This document shows positions 41,158-53,306 of a stretch of DNA of 64,000 nucleotides, piece by piece (within the stretch, counting starts at the first letter, position 1; each line of letters opens with the position of its first letter). Source of the stretch: Cherax quadricarinatus (taxonomy: Eukaryota > Arthropoda > Malacostraca > Decapoda > Parastacidae); assembly GCF_038502225.1 (NCBI RefSeq), contig NW_027196914.1, positions 1 to 64,000 on the forward strand, given 5' to 3'. The translations under genes and the position numbers were made by a program. The notes beneath the pieces are model-generated. The model did not search any database and had not been told where the DNA came from. It saw nothing but the letters and a program-made list of their open reading frames with translations.

Positions 41158-42808
41158 ATGACTCTTACAGGAACCAGGAGAGAGAGGAGGAGCTTAAAGC
41201 TATTAATGAAATTGAAAAAAAAATCAAAATATTTCTTTTCATATGCCAAAAACAAGGCAAATACCACATCTAGTATTGGGCCCTTACTCAGACAGGATGG
41301 GACTTACACAGATGACAACAAGGAAATGAGTGAAATATTGAAATCCCAGTATGACTCTGTGTTTAGTGAACCACTAAACAGTCTGATGATTGACGACCCA
41401 AATGATTTCTTCGTGAATGAGCCTCAAAACTCCATAAATGTATGCCAGATTTCCGACATTACCCTAACTCTGATAAATTTCGAAAGTCATTGGCAACATG
41501 CACATGCACTCAGCCCCGGGCCCAGACTCACGGAACTCTGTTTTCATTAAGAACTGCAAGAAACCCCTCTCGCGTGCCCTAAGTACACTATGGAGGAGAA
41601 GCTTGGACATGGGTGAAATTCCACAGTCACTTAAAACGACGGATATAGCCCCACTCCATAAAGGTGACTGCAAAGCAATAGCTAAGAACTATAGACCAAT
41701 AGCCCTGACGTCCCACATCATAAAAATCTTTGAAAGAGTTCTAAGAAGCAGGATTGCAAATCACCTGGATTCCCAAAATTTGCACAATCCAGGGCAACAT
41801 GGGTTCAGGACAGGTCGCTCCTGCCTCTCACAACTACTGGATCACTATGATATGGCCTTGAATGCACTGGAAGAAAATCAGAATGCAGATGTAATATACA
41901 CAGACTTTGCAAAAGCATTTGACAAATGCGATCATTGCATAATACCCCATAAAATACGTGCTAAAGGAATAACTGGGAAAGTGGGGAGATGGATCTTCAA
42001 CTCCCTAACAAATCGAACACAAAGAGTAGTGGTCAACAGAGTTAAATTGGAGGCTGCAATAGTAAAGAGCTCTGTTCCACAAGGCACAGTACTCGCCCCC
42101 ATCTTATTCCTCATCCTCATATCAGACATAGACAGAGATATACATCACAGCACCGTATCATCCTTTGCGGATGATACTAGGATCTGCATGAGGCTGTCAT
42201 CTGCTGAGGATGCAGTTAAACTCCAAGAAGATATAAACAAAGTTTTCCAGTGGGAAACAGTAAACAATATAATATTTAATGTGGACAAATTCCAACTACT
42301 CCGTTATGGAAAACTGGTGGAGATAATAACTAGAACAGAGTATACTACAGACTCTGGCCATACAATACAGCAGAAAAATAATGTAAGGGACCTGGGAGTA
42401 GTAATGTCTGAGGATCTCACTTTCAAGGCTCACAACAGTGCCACGACACGTTCAAAGAAAATGATAGGATGGATAATGAGAACGTTCAAAACGAGAGATG
42501 CCAAGCCAATGATGATCCTTTTCAAATCACTTGTTCTCTCTAGGCTGGAATACTGCTGTACATTTATATCTCCATTCAAAGCACGTGAAATCGCAGATCT
42601 AGAGAGTGTACAGAGATCCTTTACTGCACGTATAAGTTCTGTCAAGCACCTTAACTACTGGGAACGCTTGGAAGCACTTGACTTGTACTCGTTGGAACGC
42701 AGGAGGGAGAGATATATCATAATCTACACTTGGAAAATCCTGGAAGGAATGGTCCCAAATCTGCACACAGAAATCACTCCCTACGAAAGTAAAAGACTGG
42801 GCAGGTGA
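41158..42808 (+). pseudogene. LINE B ORF2 linker and reverse transcriptase
   Basis: 41158-41480 (KSKYFFSYAKNKANTTSSIGPL, EMSEILKSQYDSVF) leads, after a frameshift at about 41480-41500, to APGPDSRNSVFIKNC, KTTDIAPLHKGD, NYRPIALTSHIIKIFE, QHGFRTGRSC, YTDFAKAFDKCDH, SSVPQGTVLAPILFLILI and the catalytic SSFADDTRICM box. The C-terminal half includes NNVRDLGVVMSEDLTF and KKMIGWIMRTFKTRDAKPMM. RT motifs are intact within 41498-42808. A TGA at 42806 follows KRLGR. Confidence 0.9.
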
Positions 42809-43148
42809 TGGAAAATTCCCCCAATTAAAAGTCGGGGCGCCATTGGTATACTATGGGAAAACACCATAAGTGTCCGGGGCCCAAGACTGTTCAACAGCCT
42901 CCCATCAAGCATTAGAGGAATTGCCAATAAACCCCTGGCTGCCTTCAAGAAAGAGCTGGACAGATACCTAAAGTCAGTGCCGGATCAGCCGGGCTGTGGC
43001 TCATACGTTGGACTGCGTGCGGCCAGCAGTAACAGCCAGGTTGACCAGGCCCTGATCCATCGGGAGGCCTTGTCATGGACATGGCCGCAGGGGCGTTGAT
43101 CCCCGGAATAAGCTCCAGGTAACCTCCAGGTAACCTCCAGGCAACCTC
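42809..43148 (+). pseudogene. LINE B ORF2 C-terminal end and tail
   Basis: The same frame continues beyond the stop: WKIPPIKSRGAIGILWENTIS, GPRLFNSLPSSI, KSVPDQPGCGSYVGL, DQALIHREAL. The end of similarity is near 43100. A CCAGGTAACCT-type tail follows at about 43108-43148. It matches the C-terminal ends at 15731 and 20991. Confidence 0.85.
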
Positions 43149-43242
43149 CAGGTAGCTGTCTGTGTGAATCACTTGTTATTCACTGACGTTACCACTGACC
43201 CTAGCATGTTTTGAATGCCGCTCACCCAGGCATCATTCGGGA

Positions 43243-43372
43243 GTCAGTTGAATGATAGACAGGAAAGATGCAGGTCAAGTTTGGCGCTTCCCATGTAGTC
43301 CGTCGAATATACGTAAATTTACGACCTACGTGAGTGTTATTACCCAATCTACGTTTCGGAACCCATGGGAAG
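43243..43372 (+). repeat. 5' terminal direct repeat (putative short LTR)
   Basis: It matches 56401-56527 with about 14 differences. TG follows GTCAGT at the left. It ends at CCCATGGGA, directly before a primer-binding-site-like TTGGTGGAAGCG. The short length is unusual for Gypsy LTRs; truncation at the left edge is possible. Confidence 0.65.
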
Positions 43373-44684
43373 AATTGGTGGAAGCGTTGTTGGCGTGGAT
43401 TTATAGGTATTTCCGCCATTAGAAGATTGGTTGTGTGGTGCCCGCAGGTCAGAGGGGACGTCTCTGTACCGTCACCTCCAGCAGTCAGCCCGCTGTCTCT
43501 CCCTCACGCACCTTTACCCGGTGTCGCTCCAGCCTGCACAGCCAGTTGCAGCTGCCTCTCAACCTTATGGCTAGTGTGTTTTTTGCTTACTTTCGAGGAG
43601 TAGATCCGAGTTTTGCAATTAAGCCAACCAGTAAGCCAGTGTGGGAGTACGCCAGTTCGTCTCCTGTCATCCACCTGCTCCTTCATACTGTGTGCATCAT
43701 TACATGTCTTCCAGTCAGCCATTCTCGAGGGTTAAGCCAGAAGACACCATAGCTTCCTAACCCAGCTGTGAGAGAGAGAAGTAAGCCACGCAAGTTCCTC
43801 TGAAGTCTTGTTTCCAGTATCACTTTGTGCTATCAGTTGGATGCTGGTAAGAGTGGTATTCACCATCTCTGTGACATATTGTGGTTTTAGCCACCTGGGT
43901 TTTCTTGTGAGTGGTGAAATTTAGTGTGTGGCAGTGAGCGCACACAGTGGGCCAGGTTGTTCCGCTACTCTTACCACCACCTGCCACCCACTCCCCACCA
44001 ACCTCATCTACCTGTGGCTTTCTCCACCCTTGTACCAGGTCCTAGCACTGCTTTTTTTGCTCATATAATTGGTCAAGAGATTGTAGCTGTGCACCACCTG
44101 TAAAGCCACTTTAGAGACAATTCCTTCCATTTAAATACATTTGCATGTGTGAGACATTTTCAGTGAATTTCTTGTATACTTTGAGCCTCGTGTTTTCAGT
44201 GTAGACTCAGTGTTTCTTTGACTCATTATTATTGCGTTATTTTTCAGTGTCATCCTTCATCTTTCGTATTTCATTTTTATAGTTTTATCTGTGTTTTTTA
44301 TGCTACTCTCTGCCAGTAGTAAGTATTATTTTGTAGTATACAAGTTTATTCTTTACTATGTGTAGTATTTTATTCCTTACCCCAGTCATTTACTCCATGT
44401 GAAGTAATTTTTTTTACCTTGTGTTATTTCCGTATTGTATAATTTTTTTTCTTACCCAGGCATTTTCTTGCATTTTCTGCTAATTATATGTATGAATTCA
44501 TGCAGTGGTATTCACCCATTTATTTCTGTGTGTACCATTTTTCTATGCCCATAAGTGCCTCATTCCCATGATTTTTTCACAGACTCTTGTACCATTATTT
44601 TATATGCCCAGCGAGTAAATTCTTGTCGTATCTGTCACAGGAAGATTTTGTTGCAAGAACAATTATCCATTAAGTGAAGTGAAT
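43373..44684 (+). other. Composite element leader, first part
   Basis: Noncoding, with AAGCCA-rich words (GTTAAGCCAG, AAGTAAGCCACG) and then strongly T-rich DNA. The AAGCCA words and GGTCCTAGCAC recur in the inner element leader at 46170-46640, so the two leaders share ancestry. No protein motif. Confidence 0.55.
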
Positions 44685-45641
44685 AATCTTTGTTGTGTGT
44701 GCCTGCCACTTGTAAGTGTTGTGTGTGCCTGCCACTTGTCAGTGTTGTGTGTGCCTGCCACTTGTCAGTGTTGTGTGTGCCTGCCACTTGTCAGTGTTGT
44801 GTGTGCCTGCCACTTGTCAGTGTTGTGTGTGCCTGCCACTTGTCAGTGTTGTGTGTGCCTGCCAATTGTAAGTATTGTGCGTGCCTGCCACTTGTAAGTG
44901 TTGTGTGTACCGGCCACTTGTAAGTGTTGTGTGTGCCTGCTACTTGTGAGTGTTGTGTGTGCCTGCCACTTGTAAGTGTTGTGTGTGCTTGCCACTTGTA
45001 AGTGTTGTGTGTGCCTGCCACTTGTAAGTATTGTGTGTGCCTGCTATTTGTAAGTGTTGTGTGTGCCTGCCACTTGTAAGACTTGTGTGTGCCCTGCCAC
45101 TTGTAAGTGTTGTGTGTGCCTGCTACTTGTAAGTGTTGTGTGTGCCTGCCACTTGTAATTGTTGTGTGTGCATTCCACTTGTAAGTGTTGTGTGTGATTG
45201 CCACTTGTAAGTGTTATGTGTGCCTTGCCACTTGTAAGTGTTGTGTGTGCCTGCTACTTGTAAGTGTTGTGTGTGCCTGCTACTTGTAAGTGTTGTGTGT
45301 GCCTGTTTCTTGTAAGTGTTGTGGGTGCCTGCTACTTGTAAGTGTTGTGTGTGCCTGCTACTTGTAAGTGTTGTGTGTGCCTGTTTCTTGTAAGTGTTGT
45401 GGGTGCCTGCTACTTGTAAGTGTTGTGTGTGCCTGCTACTTGTAAGTGTTGTGTGTGCCTGCCACTTGTAAGTGTTGTGTGTGCCTGCTACTTGTAAGTG
45501 TTGTGTGTGCCTGCTACTTGAAAGTGTTGTGTGTGCCTGTTTCTTGTAAGTGTTGTGGGTGCCTGCTACTTGTAAGTGTTGTGTGTGCCTGCTGATTGTA
45601 AGTGTTGTGTGTGCCTGCTACTTGTAAGTGTTGTGTGTGCC
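44685..45641. repeat. 26-bp minisatellite, first block
   Basis: Unit TGTTGTGTGTGCCTGCCACT plus TGTAAG (26 bp), about 37 copies with variation in the CCACTT / CTACTT / TTTCTT position. It is continuous with the second block from 50576; an LTR retrotransposon now separates them. On the minus strand three registers give a 26-residue periodic reading, a consequence of few stop words. Confidence 0.95.
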
Positions 45642-45645
45642 TTGC

Positions 45646-45944
45646 TGTCAGCATAGTTGCTGATTCCCTACATGTGTTGTGTAGCTTTTCTGAGTACCAT
45701 AGTTAGCACCATCCATATGTTTAACATACACGATCCCTTGCTAGGCCTAGGGACTAGTTTGTGTGACGTCACGTGATGCTCATGTGTTCGTGAGTACATC
45801 TGTAACTCCTTCAGTTTCAGTTAGACCTACTGAGCAGCAACAGGCAGGCTGGGTCTCCCATACTACAGTCTGATAATATAAGTGTTACCATCCAACAAGT
45901 GTGTTTAACTGCAACCATCCAATCTCCAACGAACCCCGACAATA
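45646..45944 (+). repeat. 5' LTR
   Basis: 299 bp. Contains TGACGTCACGTGATG, with a CRE-like TGACGTCA and E-box-like CACGTG, and CAGTCTGATAATATAAGTG upstream of the end, a possible core-promoter region. Same length as the 3' LTR. Confidence 0.93.
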
Positions 45945-45962
45945 AATGGTGGCATCAGAGGG
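45945..45962 (+). promoter_or_regulatory. Primer-binding-site-like sequence
   Basis: TGGTGGCATCAGAGGG, starting 2 nt after the LTR, has the TGG start that pairs with the CCA end of a tRNA. The tRNA identity was not determined. Confidence 0.6.
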
Positions 45963-48900
45963 CCTGTAATTCTGATCATTACAGCGATTTCTGGAGATAA
46001 ATTTCTACTGAGCAGGTCGCCATCTTGTGACGCTAGGCCTGCCGAGATGCACTCTACAATCCCAAGCCAGCTACCTCAAGCAAGCTTTCACCAGACTATT
46101 GCTTCCCTTACCGGACAATCTCTGTGTATTAGTGTTTTATTTGCTTAATTGCATTACTTCTGAGGGGCTGACCCGGGATTGCAAAGTAAGCCAAGCCATC
46201 AAGCCAGTCTGTGGGGGTAGTCGAGTCCAGCCCAGCCCTACTCCATTCCAGCTTTGCCTGCTAAGCCAGCTTTCCATGCCTGCTGTGCTCATCATTACAA
46301 GTTATCAAGCCAGTCTGTGTGAAGGGTTAAGCCAAGCCAGCCAGCAACTAACCCAGTACTCAAGCAAGCCACGTGGGTACAGTCTTCTTCATTGCTTTGT
46401 GATTCCTGTTCTAGCTATTCTGAGTGTTTTATCATCACTGTGGTGTTGTGGTATCTTGTGGGTTGTTTTTAAGCCAGCCCAGCTTAGAATATCTTCGTGC
46501 CTAGTGCGGGTGTCCCCAGAGTGGTTTGCACCTTTCATCCCATAGGCCCAGTCACCACGCGGTGTCTCACCGCGCTGCCTCAAGCACTCACCCACCTCAC
46601 CCACTACCACTGTTTTTACCCTTATCACGGGTCCTAGCACCTTATTTTTACGGACCACATAGGGGGTCAAGAGCCAAGAGTGTTCTTTCGTCAGGTGCGC
46701 CATCGTAAAAGCCTCCTGTATCAGTTCATCATTGATTTAAGCGCAAATTCTTCGAGGTGTCAGGAACGCCGCCAGCCACGAGACTCCACCACCTACCCTT
46801 CATCACCATCAACCTACACCGTCACTACAGTGTTATTGAATATTTTTTTTATGTAGAGACATTTGCATGTGTTCAGACTTTTTTTTGACAGTGATTTCTT
46901 AGTGACATTCAGTGACTCTTGATTAGACTCAGTGTTCATTACATACTGTTTGCAATATTTTTTTTCTCTTCATTCTTCAGTGTTAATATTCGTGCTTTAT
47001 TTTATGTTTGTTGTGTTGTGTTTCTTTTTTATATATACTTGAAGTAAGTACTTTCATGAAGAATAAGACACTTATGCAGCATATAGGAATCTTTATTCAG
47101 GAAACGTTTCGCCACACAGTGGCTTCATCAGTCCAATACAAAGAGGAAGGCGTAAGGAGAGGAGGAGTATGAGGTAATCAGTCCCTCAGCCTGGAGTCGA
47201 TGTGTTCAGTCCATCAATCTTGTAGAATATGATGAAGCCACTGTGTGGCGAAACGTTTCCTGAATAAAGATTCCTATATGCTGCATAAGTGTCTTATTCT
47301 TCAACTTGTCGGTTTTTCAAACCATTCATCACAAGTACTTTCATGTTTTTCCTTGTTGTGTGCAATATATAAGCAGTATAACCTTGTGTTTACACTTCAC
47401 AATTATCTTGTGTTCACAGTATTGTATTCCTTGCCTAGTAATTTATACATTGAAGTAATTCAGTAACTTGTTCCCTTATATTCTGCATCACAACTCAGTG
47501 TTTTCTCAGTTATTTTTTTTCTCCCAGCATTTGTGTACTCCTACTATTTTTTTTTTATTCATTCATTTGCCATTTTATTTTTTTTCTGTGTTGAACTTTC
47601 TTGTGTTAATTCCTTTGATTTAGCCAGTGTCCAATTAATTTGTCTTATCTCCACAGACAATAGTGCCATTATTTCTTTTGAAGCAAGAGAATTATTTTCC
47701 AAATTTTTCATACCTCAAGCCTTAATACAAGAAAACTCCCAGTATTGTGCATATATTGATGTGTTGTGTTCTGCATCACTGTAAGTGTTCAAACCTTTTC
47801 CTTGTTTTGTGTTTTTTTTTCTTTTTTGCCTCTATTATTTTTTATATTTCATTGAACAAATTCAATCTTAGTGCAATTTTTCACTTCTTTAAAGTAAATC
47901 ATCCTTTTTTTGTTCAGTAAGTGTTTACTTAAGCTGCAATTAAAAGTTAAAGTGTTCAATCAGTTCATTCCTTGATACAAATTTTTTTTGTTGCTTTTGT
48001 AAACTGTATTTTCTTGCGTGCGTTACTTTTTATTATTGCAACATCGACTCATCTTACAATAATTCTTGTGTAGACATTGTGCTGCTATTAATTTGTTTTT
48101 TCTTCCAGAAATTTTATGTTGTGTTGTGTTGTGCAGGACTTTTGATTAGAAAATGTTATTTGCAATATTGCTACAGTTTATTTCAGTGCAATATTCTGTG
48201 ACTTCAGTTTTACATTTGCTGTGCATAATATTTTATTCTTTGTGTGTCATTTTCTTTTCTTTTTAGTGAATTGCTTTCCCAGTTTGTTTTAATTTTGCAT
48301 AAGATTTGTTGATCCCATTTCATAATTTTTTTTGATGAATTTCTTTATTGAAATGAGAGTAAAGACAACTCACTGTGCCATTCATTCAATTTAAAGTAAA
48401 TCTGAGTAAATTTGATTTGAGTAAAGTACAATTTCTCTTGAATTTCAAAGTGTTGCTTATCCAGTTGAGTATTTTTTTTTATTTTCATGTGAGTTCTCCT
48501 TGCTTACAGTGTGACTTATTTTTTTTCTTTACTTATGCAGAATAGTTAAGTAATTTTCTTTCCATTTAAGCTTATTGTGTTATTCTCTCTATTTTTCTTG
48601 CCTTTATGTCCTTGAGTAAGTTCCCTGAGAAGATGTCCCGGTCACTTTGTTTGCTCACTTAGTTTATCATGCCAGTTAAAGTCAATATGAATCAGTCCAC
48701 AGTATCAATATTCCCTTACTGACTGAAGGACATTACCTAGCCCTTGAGCAATGTGTTTGTTCTCACAGCTTGTATCTGAGATTTGTTAAAGTGTTGCAGA
48801 ATGTAAAGTTCAGATTAAGTTCCTATAGATCAGTGAATTCCTTATTAACGTAGCCGAACGGTCAGGCACTAGTAACTCTGTCACTCACATCAGAGTTCCA

Positions 48901-50276
48901 CCTACACCTTTTGACTTGCAGGATAGTGTTCCATTGCCTCAAGTGTCTGGGGATATTCAGACTGCCTTGAGTGCACAGCCTATCCCTGCAATGTCTGCTA
49001 GTTCAAGTAGTAATTTCTCCACAGGGGATGCCTTGTCAGAAAACGATTACTTGAAACTAGTAATGCCATCTCTTGCTGATGCCACATGCCGCCTGCAGAA
49101 AGACGTCTCTGTTGCGGTTAGTGCTCTCTCTAGAGTGTTTGTTGTTGTTCCTAGTGTTCCAGATGGTGATCCCATCCTGATTGACAGTAATTCGTGCAAT
49201 GTAAGAAGTTGTTTCTTGAGTAACTTTCACATGTTGTTAACGTTTGTAAGTGTAGTTTCTTTATAGCTGATACCTCGTGTCACTGTGCGTGACTCAGCTT
49301 GAATATCAGTATTGTTGACCGAGCTCATTTCTTCTTCCCTGTGCTTGCAGTGAGAGATAGTAGATCCGTTCTCCCTTGCTCATATTGCTTGTTATAGCTT
49401 TATTTTTTCAACCGGGGAGAGTCATCCACTCCACTGAGTTTGTTCATTCCCCCAGTAAGAAAAAAGCGATCCCATGTGGTCTGGTGTGTTTCGATTCCTG
49501 CTCCAGGAAGATCTTGTTCTGACTGTGAAGCCACCAGTACCCATTAGTGACTTTGTAATGAGCCCAGAATTACTGTAACAAACAACCGAGTTGGGAACTC
49601 CTAGCAGAAGAGTATATTAATTAGTAATTCCACAGTCACTAGACAAGTAGCTGTATCTTTTGTAGATACTTGTTCAGATCTCCCTCAGTCAAGGCATGTG
49701 TTAGCCATTGCAAAGGAATTCGATCCTCCCAGAGATGATAACAATTCTGCATATGTAAATCTTACCCTCGCAGAGTTGGGTTTAAATGTAAATAGCCTGT
49801 ATAATTAGATGTCCGAGATTAATGAAATTGTCAACTGTGTGTTTGGTTAGCTGATCAGTTTTTCAGAAATTTTTTGTGTTCACGTTCCCTCCGAATTCTG
49901 AGAATTTAGCAGTACTAATCTGTGCGTGCCAGATTTGCCTTTGCTGTTAATTACTTTCTCTTTTGTAAACATATTTTTTCTTCCACAGAATCCATAGAGT
50001 GCATGAATACAGATCGATCGATCAATTCCATCCTTTATTATACCATAATTTGTTCTTATAATTCGTAATGCATTACATTACAACTCATTACGTTAACACC
50101 CATTACATTAACATCCTTTACGTTAAAACTCAGTATGTTAAAACATCATGATATCATCCATTAGTTCTAAGTTATATATGTCTTCGTTATTGTATAGAAT
50201 CAGCCAGGAGCCACTTGCTTGTTCAGCCTATAGCATAGTATTGTATGTCGAGACGACGTACGTAACATGACCGAGC
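45963..50276 (+). other. Inner LTR element interior, essentially noncoding
   Basis: It begins with AAGCCA-rich sequence (46170-46380), then long T-rich DNA (46840-48600). At 48845-49235 it resembles 56200-56330 of the outer element (CGGTCAGGCACTAGTAACTC; GTGTTCCAGATGGTGATCCC), showing shared descent. The open frame 48916-49266 in it (MQDSVPLPQVSGDIQ start) has no recognised domain. The last 300 bp contains degenerate CATTACATTAACA words (50080-50135). A foldback element sits at 47059-47332. Confidence 0.7.
47059..47332. mobile_element. Foldback element 2 (hammerhead-like arms)
   Basis: Left arm GAAGAATAAGACACTTATGC to about 47131 is the inverse of the right arm (about 47229-47302). A tail ACTTGTCGGTTTTTCAAACC follows. 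AAGTACTTTCATG at 47046-47058 and 47333-47345 is a 13-bp target duplication. The minus-strand core at 47131-47101 is CTGATGA-A-GCCAC-TGT-GTGGC-GAAAC-GTTTC; the plus-strand core (47229-47259) has ATGATGA. The centre (about 97 bp) is not palindromic. Confidence 0.85.
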
Positions 50277-50575
50277 TGTCAGCATAGTTGCTGATCCCCT
50301 ACATGTGTTGTATAGCTTATCTGAGTACCATAGTTAGCACCATACATATGTTTTACATACACGATCCCTTGCTAGGCCTAGAGACTAGTTTGTGTGACGT
50401 CACGTGATGCGCATGTGTGCGTGAGTACCTCTGTAACTCCCTCACTTCCAGTTAGACCTACCGAGCAACAACAGGCAGGCTGGGCCTCCCATACCACAGT
50501 CTGATCTTATAAGTGATACCATCCAACAAGTGTGTTTAACTGCAACCATCCAATCTCCAACGAACCCCGACGATA
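50277..50575 (+). repeat. 3' LTR
   Basis: 299 bp, same ends as the 5' LTR; about 20 substitutions (for example TGTGTTGTATAGCTTATCTG versus TGTGTTGTGTAGCTTTTCTG). The upstream ten bases are not a clean polypurine tract. Confidence 0.93.
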
Positions 50576-53306
50576 TTGCCACTTGTAAGTGTTGTGTGTG
50601 CCTGCTACTTCTAAGTATTGTGTGTGCCCTGCCACTTAAAAGTGTTGTGTGTGCCTGCTACTTGTAAGTGTTGAGTGTGCCAGCCACTTGTAAGTGTTGT
50701 GTGTGCCTGCCACTTGTAAGTGTTGTGTGTGCCTGCCACTTGTAAGTGTTGCGTGTGCCTGCTACTTGTAAGTGCTGTGTGTGCCTGCCACTTGTAAGTG
50801 TTGTGTGTGCCTGCCACTTGTAAGTGTTGTGTGTGTCTTCTACTTGAAAGTGTTGTGTGTGCCTCATACTTGTAAGTGTTGTGTGTGCCTGCTACTTGTA
50901 AGTCTTGTGTGTGCCCTGCCACTTTTAAGTGTTGTGTGTGCCTGCTACATATAAGTGTTGTGTGTGCCTGCCACTTGTAAGTGTTGTGTGTGTCTTCTAC
51001 TTGAAAGTGTTGTGTGTGCCTCATACTTGTAAGTGTTGTGTGTGCCTGCTACTTGTAAGTGTTGTGTGTGCCTGCTACTTGTAAGTGTTGTGTGTGCCTG
51101 CCACTTGTAAGTGTTGTGTGTGCCTGCTACTTGTAAGTGTTGTGTGTACCTGTTATTCGTAAGTGTTGTGTGTGCCTGCTACTTGTAAGTGTTGTGTGTG
51201 CCTGCCACTTGTAAGTGTTGTGTGTGCTTCCTACTTGTAAGTGTTGTGTGTGGCTGCCACTTGTAAGTGTTGTCTGTGCCTGCTACTTGTAAGTGTTGTG
51301 TGTGCCTGCTACTTGTAAGTCTTGTGTGTGCCCTCCCACTTGTAAGTGTTGTGTGTGCCTGCTACTTGTAAGTGTTGTGTGTGCCTGCCACTTGTAAGTG
51401 TTGTGTGTGCTTGCCACTTGTAAGTGTTGTGTGTGCTTGCCACTTGTAAGTGTTGTGTGTGCTTGCCACTTGTAAGTGTTGTGTGTGCTTGCCACTTGTA
51501 AGTGTTGTGTGTGCCTGCTTCTTGTAAGTGTTGTGTGTGCCTGCCACTTGTAAGTGTTGTGTGTGCCTGCTTCTTGTAAGTGTTGTGTATGCCTGCTACT
51601 TGTAAGTGTTGTGTGTGTCTACTACTTGTGAGTGTTGTGTGTGGCTGCCACTTGTAAGTGTTGTGTGCGCCCGCTACTTGTAAGTGTTGTGTGTGCCCTA
51701 CCACTTGTAAGTTTTGTGTGTGCCTGCAACTTGTAAGTGTTGTGTGTGCCTGCTACATATAAGTGTTGTGTGTGCCTGCTACATATAAGTGTTGTGTGTG
51801 CCTGCCACTTGTAAGTGTTGTGTGCGTGCCTGCCACTTATAAGTGTTGTGTATGCCTGCCACTTGTAAGTGTTGTGTGTGCCTGTCACTTGTAAGTGTTG
51901 TATGTGTCTGCCACTTTTAAGTGTTGTGTGTGCCTGCCACTTGTAAGTGTTGTGTGTGCCTGCCACTTGTAAGTGTTGTCTGTGCCTGCCACTTGTAAGT
52001 GTTGTCTGTGCCCTGCCACTTGTAAGTGTTGTGTGCGCCTGCTACATATAAGTGTTGTGTGTGCCTGCAACTTCTAAGTGTTGTGTGTGCCTGCCACTTG
52101 TAAGTGTTGTGTATGCCTGCCACTTGTAAGTATTGTGTGTGGCTGCCACTTGTAAGTGCTGTGTGTGCCTGCCACTTGTAAGTGTTGTGTGTGCCTGCCT
52201 CTTGTAAGTGTTGTGTTTGTCTGCCACTTTTAAGTGTTGTGCGTGGCTGCCACTTGTAAGTGCTGTGTGTGCCTGCCACTTGTAAGTATTGTGTGTGCCT
52301 GCCACTTGTAAGTGTTGTTTGTGCCTGCCAATTGTTAGTATTGTGTGTGCCTGCCACTTGCAAGTATTGTCTGTGCCTGCCACTTGTAAGTGTTGTGTGT
52401 GCCTGCTACTTGTAAGTGTTGTGTGTGCCTGCTACTTGTAAGTGTTGTGTGTGCCTGCCACTTGTAAGTGTTGTGTGTGCCTGCTACTTGTAAGTGTTGT
52501 GTGTGCCTGCTACTTGTAAGTGTTGTGTGTGCCTGCTACTTGTAAGTGTTGTGTGTGCCTGCCACTTGTAAGTGTTGTGTGTGCCTGCTACTTGTAAGTG
52601 TTGTGTGTGCCTGCTACTTGTAAGTGTTGTGTGTGCCTGCTACTTGTAAGTGTTGTGTGTGCCTGCCACTTGTAAGTGTTGTGTGTGCCTGCCACTTGTA
52701 AGTGTTGTGTGTGCCTGCTACTTGTAAGTGTTGTGTGTGCCTGCCACTTGTAAGTGTTGTGTGTGCCTGCTACTTGTAAGTGTTGTGTGTGCCTGCTACT
52801 TGTAAGTGTTGTGTGTGCCTGCTACTTGTAAGTGTTGTGTGTGCCTGCCACTTGTAAGTGTTGTGTGTGCCTGCCACTTGTAAGTGTTGTGTGTGCCTGC
52901 CACTTGTAAGTGTTGTGTGTGTCTGCCACTTGTAAGTGTTGTGTGTGCCTGCCACTTGTAAGTGTTGTGTGTGCCTGCCACTTGTAAATGTTGTGTGTGT
53001 CTGCCACTTGTAAGTGTTGTGTGTGTCTGCCACTTGTAAGTGTTGTGTGTGCCTGCTACTTGTAAGTGTTGTGTGTGTCTGCCACTTGTAAGTGTTGTGT
53101 GTGCCTGCTACTTGTAAGTGTTGTGTGTGTCTGCCACTTGTAAGTGTTGTGTGTGTCTGCCACTTGTAAGTGTTGTGTGTGCCTGCTACTTGTAAGTGTT
53201 GTGTGTGTCTGCTACTTGTAAGTGTTGTGTGTGTCTGCCACTTGTAAGTGTTGTGTGTGCCTGCTACTTGTAAGTGTTGTGTGTGCCTGCTACTTGTAAG
53301 TGTTAC
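50576..53306. repeat. 26-bp minisatellite, second block
   Basis: About 105 units of the same 26 bp. From about 52380 to 53300 the units are almost identical, while 50576-52380 is more diverse, a gradient that suggests recent expansion at the right. It ends in leader DNA at TTACATTTCCCG (53304). Confidence 0.95.

Larger units (their letters stand above)
38900..43148 (+). mobile_element. LINE B, near full length (plus)
   Basis: ORF1 (38933-40041) with Cys/His motifs, endonuclease (40042-41150), linker and RT (41158-42808), C-terminal region (to about 43100) and a tail of CCAGGTAACCT units (43108-43148). A short SINE-like fragment interrupts ORF1 at 39864-40010. At least four frameshifts or stops inactivate ORF2. 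Shorter copies of the same family are at 15661-16620 and 20905-24260 (both minus). Clade: non-LTR with APE-type endonuclease, CR1/Jockey-like; not resolved further. Confidence 0.87.
45646..50575 (+). mobile_element. Non-autonomous LTR retrotransposon inside the minisatellite
   Basis: Two 299-bp LTRs (45646-45944, 50277-50575) begin TGTCAGCATAG and end CCCCGAC(A/G)ATA. TTGC at 45642-45645 and 50576-50579 is a 4-bp target duplication and the minisatellite unit reads through. A PBS-like TGGTGGCATCAGAGGG starts 2 nt after the 5' LTR (45947). The 4.3-kb interior has only a short decayed protease-like or leader-like segment, no gag, RT or integrase. This matches the large-retrotransposon-derivative concept. 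LTRs differ at about 20 sites, so the insertion is not very recent. Confidence 0.9.

Noticed and set aside
46027..46545. 172-codon open reading as a gene of the inner LTR element
   Set aside because: It lies in the AAGCCA-rich leader, has no family motif, and resembles the noncoding leader at 43600-44100.
44685..53306. Regular repeats could suggest a CRISPR array or a repeat protein gene
   Set aside because: Units are contiguous 26-mers without spacers, and the genome type is eukaryotic. Long open readings arise because the unit has few stop words; no start context or conserved codon bias.
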